A stretch of DNA of 5,023 nucleotides from Ignavibacteriota bacterium (lineage in GTDB: Bacteria > Bacteroidota > Kapaibacteriia > Palsa-1295), in the NCBI GenBank assembly GCA_003151215.1, contig PLXB01000513.1:185-5207 (forward strand), written 5' to 3'. A program made the translations under genes and the position numbers. This document shows positions 1 through 5,023 of this stretch, one piece after another. Under the pieces are notes generated by a model, which saw nothing but the letters and a program-made list of their open reading frames with translations, did not search any database and was not told where the DNA came from. Position 1 is the first letter of the stretch, and every line of letters starts with the position of its first letter.

Positions 1-405
1 ATTTTCGCTATCGGTCATAAGCCTGCCTATGCATGGGATTATAAAATGGCCGGCGGAAAGAATGACGGACTCGATACATTCCATTTAAACAGGGATATTA
101 TGTGGAAAGCATTTGATGATAATCACGTGGATGCAATGATCGTCGCGCATAATCATGTTTATAGCGCATTCAGACCGACGAAAAAAACTTGGATGATCGT
201 TGCAGGTAACGGTGGTAGCAAACTTGAAAAAAATGCCGACTCGACGAAGCAATTTTATGGCTTTACGCTCATTCAAATCCTTAAGAGCGGTACCGTGGTC
301 GAAAAAAGTTATGGACGAAATTTCGGAGAATCGTATCTTGATTCTTCTTCGGTGACGCAATATCCCACAACTCTTCGTGATTTGAATGTGATCTCATGGA
401 AATGA
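1..405 (+). CDS. Calcineurin-like phosphoesterase, C-terminal part (5' end outside window)
   Basis: The reading frame is open from base 1 and ends at a TGA at 403-405, so the gene starts before the window; the ATG at 46 is internal. The visible 134 residues carry the last two metallophosphoesterase motifs: GHKP (the xGHxP motif, residues 5-8 of the visible part) and AHNH (the GHxH-type motif near residue 68). They continue into the same C-terminal tail as the next gene, ending NVISWK. A hand alignment with residues 329-455 of the downstream protein gives about 65% identity with two small gaps, so the two are tandem duplicates 34 bp apart, probably cotranscribed. By family, this is a metal-dependent phosphoesterase of unknown substrate. 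If it resembles its neighbour it is a lipoprotein outside the cytoplasm, but its N-terminus and motifs I-III cannot be seen. Confidence 0.85.
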   Translation: MFAIGHKPAYAWDYKMAGGKNDGLDTFHLNRDIMWKAFDDNHVDAMIVAHNHVYSAFRPTKKTWMIVAGNGGSKLEKNADSTKQFYGFTLIQILKSGTVVEKSYGRNFGESYLDSSSVTQYPTTLRDLNVISWK

Positions 406-439
406 TTATTAACTTATTTAACAAAACTCCTTACATCCT

Positions 440-1807
440 ATGAACTTCAAGTCAGGATTACTCATTACTATGTTTATTGCTGTGATTATAGCCGGCTGCA
501 AAAGTAATTCCACCATGACTAACGATTCACATGAGCAGATAAAATTCTCGACGGATACTCTTGACTTTGGGTCAGTAGTTATAGGCGTTACGAAGAGTAT
601 CGTTCTCAATATTTCAAATATCGGAAGTATGGTGGTTAAGATTCAGAGCATTTCTCCCAATTCCGTGTCTTCACCATACTCGGTAACCGGCGCTCCGCTC
701 ACAATTACGCAGAATTACCAAGGCTCCATAACGGTCAATCTTAATGCAACAATGACCGGAGCATACTTCGAGCAATTTAATGTAACCACTGACGACGGAT
801 CGATTTTTCATTTCTATGCGAAGAATACCGGCACGGGAAATGCAGGAGTTGACTCAGTCATATATTCTTTCGTTGTTGTAGGCTGTAACAGGATCAGCAA
901 GGGCGATTTTAATCCTTCAACAGATCCCAGCTCTGCAAACTTAGCCCAGATAAACAGGACGTTATCTGAAATCGCAGCAGTAATTCCGAAACCCGATTTC
1001 TTTTTTGCTGCAGGAGATATCGTTCTCGGAGAATCGGATTCGATCACCCTGGCAAAACAGCTTATCGGATGGAAAGCGCTTTATGAATCATCTCCTGCAA
1101 AAGCTGCAGGGATCGAGCTTGTCGCACTTCCCGGTAATCATGAAACCGAAGATGCGAATTCAACACCACAAACATTTGGAGAGCAGGCCTGGCTGAATAT
1201 TATGTCTCCCTATATTACACGCGGCGGTAACGGCCCTGTTCCTCATGCCGGCGATCCTGATAATCTGAAAAGCGACCAAAGCAAGCTGACATATTCGTTT
1301 AATTTTAAGGACGCTCATTTTGTCGTAATCTCGACTGATCCTGCAGGGCTCGATTCGCGGCCTCCGGGAAATTGGATCGCTGCCGATATCAATGCCGCTC
1401 ATGCAAATTCTTCGATCAAACATATTTTTGCTATTGGCCATAAACCGGCCTATTCTTATGACGGCGCAGCAAGTGATGGCCTCGGAGTAAATCAGGCGAA
1501 TCGCGATATGATCTGGGGTGCACTTGATAATGCAAACGCAGAAGGAATGCTGAGCGCTCATAATCATACCTACAAGGCATTCAGGCCGACGAATAAAGCA
1601 TGGATGATCATTGCAGGTAACGGCGGCAGTTCACTGGAAACATCTGCTCCAAGGTTTTACGGATTCACACTGATTCAAGTCATGAACAGCGGCACGGTCA
1701 TAGAAAAAAGTTATGGCCGGGATTTCGGAGCCTCCTATATTGACCCTTCCCCAATCGCAACTTATCCGACTACCCTTCGCGATTCGAATGTGATTTCGTG
1801 GAAATAA
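440..1807 (+). CDS. Lipoprotein with Ig-like (ASH-type) domain and calcineurin-like phosphoesterase domain
   Basis: The 455-residue protein starts with a lipoprotein signal peptide: Lys4, a hydrophobic stretch, and lipobox IAGC with the lipidated Cys at 20. Residues about 34-130 resemble an ASH/HYDIN-type beta-sandwich ('LDFGSVVIG', then 'ISNIGS'). Residues about 142-425 form the phosphoesterase domain. Visible motifs are GD at 192-193, GNHE at 232-235, GH at 333-334 and AHNH at 373-376. Motif I, expected as D-x-H after the first beta strand (FVVV, 144-147), reads GCNR at 148-151, so two usual metal ligands appear to be missing. The protein is probably attached to a membrane outside the cytoplasm; the substrate is unknown. 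The ATG at 440 is chosen because it directly precedes the signal peptide; no Shine-Dalgarno is visible. It follows its paralogue by 34 bp and converges with the regulator gene, 11 bp between stop codons. Fold assignment is secure; enzymatic activity is not. Confidence 0.88.
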   Translation: MNFKSGLLITMFIAVIIAGCKSNSTMTNDSHEQIKFSTDTLDFGSVVIGVTKSIVLNISNIGSMVVKIQSISPNSVSSPYSVTGAPLTITQNYQGSITVNLNATMTGAYFEQFNVTTDDGSIFHFYAKNTGTGNAGVDSVIYSFVVVGCNRISKGDFNPSTDPSSANLAQINRTLSEIAAVIPKPDFFFAAGDIVLGESDSITLAKQLIGWKALYESSPAKAAGIELVALPGNHETEDANSTPQTFGEQAWLNIMSPYITRGGNGPVPHAGDPDNLKSDQSKLTYSFNFKDAHFVVISTDPAGLDSRPPGNWIAADINAAHANSSIKHIFAIGHKPAYSYDGAASDGLGVNQANRDMIWGALDNANAEGMLSAHNHTYKAFRPTNKAWMIIAGNGGSSLETSAPRFYGFTLIQVMNSGTVIEKSYGRDFGASYIDPSPIATYPTTLRDSNVISWK

Positions 1808-1818
1808 ACAACGAGCAA

Positions 1819-3144
1819 TTATCGTTCGATACCATCTAAGGATCTTAATGACATAAATTTGCCTGCATCCGAAAGGGTCATGTTATAAAGATCGCCAATT
1901 GCCTGATCTTCTTTAAGCCACGGATAGGCAAATTCAAGAACCGAATGAGCTTGTGTTGCATCGCCTTCGGCGATAAGTGATTTAGCGATTTTCACTATAG
2001 CGGAGGAAAGTTTGAACTCAAATTCGTCGCGGGCAGATTCAAAAAATTCATCATAGAGGCCGGGAAAAAGAATTTCTCCGCGCCAGATCTCCAATGCCGC
2101 TTTCAAATATGTCACGGCGCGCAACAGAGCACCTTCGCGAATAGCGCTCAGGGCAGATTCGAGATTGTTATTTGCTTGAAGAATATCAATGTCAACAAGA
2201 TCGGTATTGAGTTGGGGAACGGGAGAGGTTTTAAGGATTATTTGTTCGCCGCAGGTTTGCCGCAGCCTATGCACTGCTATGTAGATCATATTGCGTGCAC
2301 GATCAAGATCATTTTCTTCCCCTGTGGCAATTCTGCAAAAATCAGATAAGCTCAGAGGGTTATCCATCAATGCCTGCGCTACTAAGAGGGCAAGAACTTT
2401 CTTCGTGCGCTGTCCCTGAAGTTTTCGGATTCCGCCGGGTCCTTTTACGGCTATTTTGCCAAAAAAGATAATTCCTTGTACCGGTTGTTCGGGAATAGTA
2501 TGTAAACCACTAATAAGTTCTTCAGGAAATTTCCTCATAACCGGTTGTTCGGTTTCTTTTGGCGGTGCGCCCCCAAGAGTCACCGTACCGGCAAGATACG
2601 GATCAAAAATTTCAGGGTTCTTTAACGAAAGGGATTCTGATACTAAGATCACAGAGAGCCGTGCATCTGCCAGTGCCTTCAAAACATTTCCAAGTTCCGA
2701 GCGGGCTCTGCTATCCAAGGCATCCATATCTTCTATGATAAGCACCGTAATTCGAATACGAGTCAGGCGACGGATCGCTAAAAGCATTGCTCCGAGAGAA
2801 CCGTCAAGCTCATTCTTCAAAAGATTATGTGCATGATTATAACTCAGCAAGGATTTCGTCAATGCCGGCAGAATCTCATTTTCAGAGTCCGGATAAAATT
2901 TCAGGTGCAGCAGCACCTTATGGCTTTTTCTTAAAATCGGACTGACCTCATCTATCAGGCTTTCTTTTTTTCCGGTTGATTTTCCGCGAACCAAAAGGCA
3001 TCTCAATCCTGAAGATTGAGGTGCCACTTCACAAAAATCAACGATATCAAGGATGGCATGTACTCTACTGACGACCGGGGGTTCCCCTTGCATAATGCGT
3101 GGCTGAGCACTCAGAAGACTAACGGCTGTATCTACGTTTTGCAT
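1819..3144 (-). CDS. SARP-like regulator with N-terminal ATPase domain and C-terminal winged helix plus BTAD
   Basis: The protein has 441 residues. Residues about 20-195 look like an AAA/STAND ATPase. A P-loop-like segment RGKSTGKK (53-60) departs from GxxxxGK[S/T] at the first Gly and the final Ser/Thr. A good Walker B, VLIIEDMDALD, lies at 134-144, and a sensor-1-like strand at 164-169. Residues about 226-316 match the OmpR-type winged helix of SARPs (KLQGQRTKKVLALLV, then the helix around IYIAVHRLRQTCG). Residues about 318-430 match the bacterial transcriptional activator domain (ALEIWRGEIL, followed by a TPR-like helical repeat). It probably binds DNA as a transcription activator, with the ATPase domain as input or switch. 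Classical large SARPs have winged helix-BTAD-ATPase, so the order is reversed here. The frame stays open upstream to a stop at 3190-3192 without another ATG. No Shine-Dalgarno is seen. Heptamer repeats about 95 bp upstream may be its own operator. Confidence 0.77.
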   Translation of the reverse strand: MQNVDTAVSLLSAQPRIMQGEPPVVSRVHAILDIVDFCEVAPQSSGLRCLLVRGKSTGKKESLIDEVSPILRKSHKVLLHLKFYPDSENEILPALTKSLLSYNHAHNLLKNELDGSLGAMLLAIRRLTRIRITVLIIEDMDALDSRARSELGNVLKALADARLSVILVSESLSLKNPEIFDPYLAGTVTLGGAPPKETEQPVMRKFPEELISGLHTIPEQPVQGIIFFGKIAVKGPGGIRKLQGQRTKKVLALLVAQALMDNPLSLSDFCRIATGEENDLDRARNMIYIAVHRLRQTCGEQIILKTSPVPQLNTDLVDIDILQANNNLESALSAIREGALLRAVTYLKAALEIWRGEILFPGLYDEFFESARDEFEFKLSSAIVKIAKSLIAEGDATQAHSVLEFAYPWLKEDQAIGDLYNMTLSDAGKFMSLRSLDGIER

Positions 3145-3169
3145 ATAAGTTGTGGGCGCGCTTATAATG

Positions 3170-3179
3170 ATTGCGCAAT
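3170..3179. promoter_or_regulatory. 10-bp perfect palindrome ATTGCGCAAT upstream of the regulator gene
   Basis: ATTGCGCAAT reads the same on both strands and lies 26-35 bp upstream of the regulator's start codon, where a dimeric repressor or activator could act on its promoter. A TATAAT hexamer on the + strand (3163-3168) touches its left side, but no matching -35 element is visible. This is one short palindrome, so it could be chance. Confidence 0.25.
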
Positions 3180-3238
3180 AACAAGCACACTATGTTTTAG
3201 TTTGGAAGACTGGCAGATCGCCGGGCTGCGGCTGTGAT

Positions 3239-3317
3239 CTTTCAGTTTTTTCCGTGGCGTTCTTTCAGTTTCGTGGCTTTTCTATAAACTGAAAGATTAC
3301 TAACCTCAATCTGAAAG
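3239..3317. promoter_or_regulatory. Four-copy heptamer array (CTTTCAG x2, CTGAAAG x2), putative SARP-type operator
   Basis: CTTTCAG occurs at 3239-3245 and 3262-3268, and its reverse complement CTGAAAG at 3289-3295 and 3311-3317. Start-to-start spacing within the pairs is 23 and 22 bp, about two helical turns. The left pair faces the regulator gene and the right pair faces rightward, so the array is a mirrored double site. The left two copies also share a following CGTGGC (3253-3258 and 3272-3277). SARP proteins are known to bind tandem heptamers repeated every 11 or 22 bp, and a SARP-like gene begins about 95 bp to the left. Binding by that protein is inferred. Confidence 0.55.
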
Positions 3318-3431
3318 ACTTTTGTTCCCGATTGAAATTATTGATCTGTCATTGGCGACCGATCATTTTCCTAAAACACCTCTTCCCTTAAAAAAATCGT
3401 CTGCGCTAAAATGGATCCGATGAGATTAACT

Positions 3432-3483
3432 CCTGAAAAATCCACCAGAGAATAGTACTAATTTCCTGAAGTTCACCTGAAAC
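3432..3483 (+). repeat. Three CCTGAA half-site-like repeats with 33- and 11-bp spacing
   Basis: CCTGAA occurs at 3432, 3465 and 3476, all on the + strand, with start spacings of 33 and 11 bp. The copies share the first five bases of the CTGAAAG heptamer found on either side but diverge after that. They could be weak additional binding sites in helical phase, or chance in an A/T-rich stretch. Confidence 0.2.
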
Positions 3484-3610
3484 TCATTAAAATTCAATGG
3501 CATCACTATGCACATTCTACTTATTTAAGTTTTCTGCTCAACAGGTGCTCCTTATGACAAACTCTAATATACGAAATAATGGCGCTGCAGTCAAGTATAT
3601 CTACTGATAG

Positions 3611-3690
3611 AATTTTCAAAAAAAGATCGTTTTTTTTAACACTCTAAAAAAACAACTTTATTCAAAAAAAAAACTATCTTTTTTAGAAAT
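3611..3690. other. A/T-tract-rich segment
   Basis: Homopolymer tracts A7 (3618-3624), T8 (3630-3637), A7 (3646-3652), A10 (3664-3673) and T6 (3679-3684) fall within 70 bp. Centre spacings of about 12-20 bp are not strictly phased with the helix. The segment lies directly upstream of the second heptamer pair and a promoter-like box. It could act as a bent or easily melted upstream element. An inverted repeat CTAAAAAA/TTTTTTAG (3644-3651 and 3679-3686) lies within it. Confidence 0.4.
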
Positions 3691-3717
3691 GAAAGACTTA
3701 TCCACAGAAACTGAAAG
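3689..3717 (+). promoter_or_regulatory. Second heptamer pair, 22-bp spacing (ATGAAAG / CTGAAAG)
   Basis: ATGAAAG at 3689-3695 and an exact CTGAAAG at 3711-3717 are direct repeats with start-to-start spacing of 22 bp, the same motif and spacing as the array 400 bp to the left. Both face rightward. The proximal copy ends 10 bp before a TAnnTTTG box, close to the position SARPs occupy upstream of -10 elements. The likely target is a rightward transcript. Confidence 0.5.
3698..3706 (+). promoter_or_regulatory. Perfect DnaA-box sequence TTATCCACA
   Basis: TTATCCACA matches the strong DnaA binding consensus exactly and lies beside the A/T-tract segment, between the two heptamers of the second pair. 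No second good box was found nearby, and no dnaA, dnaN or other origin gene is in the window, so an origin is not supported. It may be a single regulatory DnaA site or coincidence. Confidence 0.3.
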
Positions 3718-3727
3718 GTTTGGTGCG

Positions 3728-3735
3728 TAAGTTTG
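3728..3735 (+). promoter_or_regulatory. Bacteroidota-type -7 box TAAGTTTG
   Basis: TAAGTTTG fits the TAnnTTTG consensus of the primary sigma factor in Bacteroidota. No TTG-type -33 element is visible about 20 bp upstream. A heptamer (3711-3717) occupies that region instead, as expected for an activator-dependent promoter. The transcript would run right, into the stem-loop region and perhaps to the DUF4402 genes, giving a leader of roughly 560 bases. A TATAAT at 3760-3765 is an alternative -10, but its best -35 (TTGCAT, 3733-3738) has a 21-bp spacer. Confidence 0.35.
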
Positions 3736-3938
3736 CATGAAATTATATCACACACGGGGTATAATGTGCATTTCCTAACTGTTCATAAACATTAAGCGCT
3801 GGATTTTGCTTGGATTTCCGCAGTTGAAGAAAGCCACGTCTTCTCTGTTTGAGGAATCCGTCCCGAAAAAGTAATTCCGGTATGACGTTTCTCTTTTAAC
3901 GCAATACACTGATAAAAAAAGTGGGCTTGTAGGTTTGA

Positions 3939-4007
3939 ATGCGGATTTCGCATCAAGACATATTTGTCTTCTGGCGAATCGGGAAAAGAAAACCATTATT
4001 CTTTTCC
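3939..4007 (+). other. Three consecutive stem-loops, possible structured RNA
   Basis: Three perfect inverted repeats follow each other: ATGCG/CGCAT (3939-3943 and 3949-3953, 5-nt loop), AAGACA/TGTCTT (3955-3960 and 3965-3970, 4-nt loop) and GGAAAAGAA/TTCTTTTCC (3982-3990 and 3999-4007, 8-nt loop). None is followed by a T-tract, so they are not terminators. They could be part of a folded leader or small RNA. No known RNA family was recognised. Confidence 0.35.
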
Positions 4008-4190
4008 GGATATATCATCATCATTCAACAATAACGTAATAATTTCATCATTCTCAAAAGTTGCTTTCTAAGCATGGAGGCTTTATGTGCCGAGGCTTCG
4101 CCTGATAATTAATTATTAAGGACGCAGCAAAGCTCTAAAGGCTTCTACAGGGAATCATTCTTTATAGCAATAGAAAAGCATGAGCACCCT

Positions 4191-4230
4191 AAAAAAAACT
4201 CACCGAGACAGCTATCACTGCCCCGGCGAG
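4191..4230 (-). terminator. Rho-independent terminator on the minus strand
   Basis: Read as minus-strand RNA, 4230-4218 pairs with 4211-4199 in an uninterrupted 13-bp stem, ten Watson-Crick and three G-U pairs, with a 6-nt loop (4217-4212), followed at once by eight U residues (4198-4191). Read as plus-strand RNA the three G-U pairs become A-C mismatches and the following tract is only GGTTTTCTT. The element therefore appears to be built for leftward transcription. No minus-strand gene lies to its right in the window, so its transcript is unidentified: perhaps a short RNA starting in the DUF4402 leader, or antisense transcription. Confidence 0.7.
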
Positions 4231-4246
4231 GGTTTTCTTAACTAAC

Positions 4247-4273
4247 GTACTCGACCCCTTTTGGGGAAGGTAC
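4247..4273 (+). other. Stem-loop in the leader of the first DUF4402 gene
   Basis: GTAC (4247-4250) pairs with GTAC (4270-4273) and CCCC (4255-4258) with GGGG (4263-4266), with a TTTT loop and an asymmetric internal loop. It lies 33 bp before the start codon. With no U-tract after it, it is not a terminator. It could stabilise the mRNA 5' end or act as a translation control element. A weak promoter-like TACATTTC (4271-4278) overlaps its right edge. Confidence 0.35.
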
Positions 4274-4305
4274 ATTTCGTTTAACACACAATAATAACAA
4301 CTACA

Positions 4306-4848
4306 ATGAAAAAATCATTCATGTTAATCGCAGTTGCTTTGCTCGCTTTTGCGGGATCTGCTTCTGCTCAGAATAGCGCATCTGCTACGGGTCATGCTTC
4401 AGCAAGAATCATTCTTCCGATCACTGTATCTGAAGATTATCAGCTGAGCTTCGGTACATTCTTTTCGGGTGCTTCTGACGGTACGGTAGCTATCACTCCG
4501 AGCAACGTTTCTGGCGCTACGGGAACCCGTGGAACAACCGGTGGCGTAACTGCATATACCGGATCTCAGGGAACTGCATTTCATCAGGCTGAGTGGAGCA
4601 TTGAGGGTGAAGTAGGATTTCTCTACACGATCACACTCACAGGTCCGTACACTGTAGTAAGCGGTGCTAACAGCATGGGCTATTCTCTCGGTTCACCGGT
4701 AGCAAACGGAACAGTTGGTACGATCGGTACTGACCCATCAAGCCCGGATACTGATGACGTGATGTACGGTGCAACATTGACCGTTCCTGCTGGTCAGGCA
4801 AACGGTACCTACACCGGTACATATACCTTAAAGGCACAGTATAATTGA
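4306..4848 (+). CDS. Secreted DUF4402-type protein
   Basis: The 180-residue protein has a typical Sec signal peptide: Lys2-Lys3, a hydrophobic core 5-16, and ASA at 19-21 with likely cleavage before Gln22. The mature part is small, rich in Gly, Thr and Ser, and predicted all-beta. Its start (SASATGHASARIILPITV), the 'LSFGTF' segment at 47-52 and the end (YGATLTVPAG, then GTYTGTYTLKAQYN) match the DUF4402 pattern, and the length is usual for that family. No catalytic motif is seen; a structural or surface role is possible, but the function is unknown. The start fits the signal peptide. The leader is A-rich without Shine-Dalgarno, and a stem-loop lies 33 bp upstream. A paralogue starts 42 bp after the stop, so the two are likely cotranscribed. 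Family assignment is by recognition of pattern, not by a search. Confidence 0.83.
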   Translation: MKKSFMLIAVALLAFAGSASAQNSASATGHASARIILPITVSEDYQLSFGTFFSGASDGTVAITPSNVSGATGTRGTTGGVTAYTGSQGTAFHQAEWSIEGEVGFLYTITLTGPYTVVSGANSMGYSLGSPVANGTVGTIGTDPSSPDTDDVMYGATLTVPAGQANGTYTGTYTLKAQYN

Positions 4849-4890
4849 TCTCTTAAGTCCATTAGTAAGGGAGCTTAGGCTTCACTATCA

Positions 4891-5023
4891 ATGAAAATAG
4901 TATATCAATTATTCATGTTGGTCGCACTGCTTGCCGGGCTTAGCCCGGCAGTGCAGGCGCAGATTTCAGCGTCGGCCACCGGTCACGCTTCTGCGAGAGT
5001 GATCGCACCACTCGGCCTTCAGA
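4891..5023 (+). CDS. Second secreted DUF4402-type protein, N-terminal part (3' end outside window)
   Basis: The first 44 codons are visible. They encode a signal peptide (Lys2, hydrophobic core about 8-19, AQA|Q cleavage site before Ile25 or Gln24) followed by SASATGHASAR, identical over 11 residues to the mature start of the preceding protein, then VIAPLGLQ. It is therefore a tandem paralogue, probably in one operon with a 42-bp spacer. The start codon is the one directly before the signal peptide. No Shine-Dalgarno is present at the usual distance; an AAGGGAG lies too far upstream. The DNA of the signal peptide contains a strong stem-loop (4924-4954). The rest of the protein is outside the window. 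Confidence 0.8.
   Translation, partial: MKIVYQLFMLVALLAGLSPAVQAQISASATGHASARVIAPLGLQ
4924..4954 (+). other. Strong intragenic stem-loop in the signal-peptide codons
   Basis: GCCGGGC (4933-4939) and GCCCGGC (4943-4949) form a 7-bp GC-only stem with a TTA loop. GCACT (4924-4928) pairs with AGTGC (4950-4954) outside it, across a 4-nt bulge, giving 12 bp in total. It starts 33 bases after the start codon. No U-tract follows. It may affect translation or mRNA stability of the second gene. Confidence 0.5.

Larger units (their letters stand above)
3145..4305. other. 1.16-kb intergenic region without a convincing protein gene
   Basis: Between the regulator gene (leftward) and the DUF4402 genes (rightward) no reading frame has recognisable protein features. 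The left third (3145-3480) holds a 10-bp palindrome and a heptamer repeat array. Bases 3480-3610 show nothing I can name. Bases 3611-3690 are very A/T-rich. Bases 3687-3765 hold another heptamer pair, a DnaA box and promoter-like boxes. Bases 3770-3935 show nothing clear. Bases 3939-4230 contain several stem-loops and a strong minus-strand terminator. The region is unusually long for two flanking transcripts in a genome where the other genes lie 11-42 bp apart, so a non-coding RNA or long regulated leader is plausible but unproven. Confidence 0.6.

Noticed and set aside
1810..1826. AACGA/TCGTT inverted repeat between the convergent stop codons as a bidirectional terminator
   Set aside because: The stem has only 5 bp and is A/T-rich, with no T-tract on either side.
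3016..3237. 73-codon plus-strand reading frame over the start of the regulator gene
   Set aside because: Most of it is antisense to the well-supported regulator coding sequence and it shows no protein features.
3698..3735. Replication origin
   Set aside because: There is a single DnaA box, and no origin-associated gene or iterated boxes in the window.
3737..3752. CRP-like site ending in TCACA
   Set aside because: Only the right half-site fits; the left half (ATGAA) does not match TGTGA.
3775..3996. 73-codon minus-strand reading frame
   Set aside because: It has no recognisable domain, signal peptide or start signal, and overlaps the stem-loop region. Its residue mix is rich in Phe, Ser, Arg and Cys, as in translated non-coding DNA.
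4072..4155. Resemblance to a GEMM (cyclic-di-GMP-I) riboswitch: a hairpin followed by GGACGC...AAAGCTC
   Set aside because: The nearly invariant GGCAAAC segment before the hairpin is absent (GGCTTCG instead), the GNRA loop is TTAA, and three extra bases interrupt ACGCAAAG. An Infernal search would settle it.
1..5023. CRISPR array, tRNA or rRNA genes, insertion sequences
   Set aside because: No regularly spaced long repeats, no tRNA-like cloverleaf, no rRNA sequence and no transposase or terminal repeats were found on reading both strands.

Overview
The window looks like a piece of a chromosome from the Bacteroidota/Chlorobiota (FCB) side of the bacterial tree. This is an inference. It rests on moderate GC content, start codons preceded by A/T-rich leaders with no Shine-Dalgarno sequence, a lipoprotein with an N-terminal Ig-like (ASH/HYDIN-type) module, tandem DUF4402-type secreted proteins, and a TAnnTTTG promoter box. 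No taxonomic marker gene is present.

Left part (1-1807, + strand): two tandem paralogous calcineurin-like phosphoesterase genes. The first is cut by the window edge and only its last 134 residues are visible. The second is complete and encodes a predicted lipoprotein with an Ig-like domain followed by a metallophosphoesterase domain. Its first metal-binding motif (D-x-H) appears to be replaced by G-C-N-R.

Middle (1819-3144, - strand, convergent with the phosphoesterase): a 441-residue regulator with an N-terminal AAA/STAND-like ATPase domain (degenerate Walker A, intact Walker B) followed by a SARP-type winged helix and BTAD domain. Classical SARPs have the opposite domain order.

Right of it (3145-4305): about 1.16 kb without a convincing gene, but full of signals. 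Five exact copies and one near copy of the heptamer CTGAAAG/CTTTCAG lie at 3239-3317 and 3689-3717, in pairs spaced 22-23 bp, the geometry known for SARP operators. The rightmost pair ends 10 bp before a TAnnTTTG box. Further on are a perfect DnaA box, A/T tracts, three consecutive stem-loops, and a strong intrinsic terminator that folds properly only as minus-strand RNA.

Right end (4306-5023, + strand): two tandem secreted DUF4402-like proteins with nearly the same mature N-terminus, the second cut by the window edge. A working hypothesis is that the regulator controls itself and a rightward transcript, either the DUF4402 operon with a long leader or a non-coding RNA, through the heptamer pairs. 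This is inferred from site geometry only.
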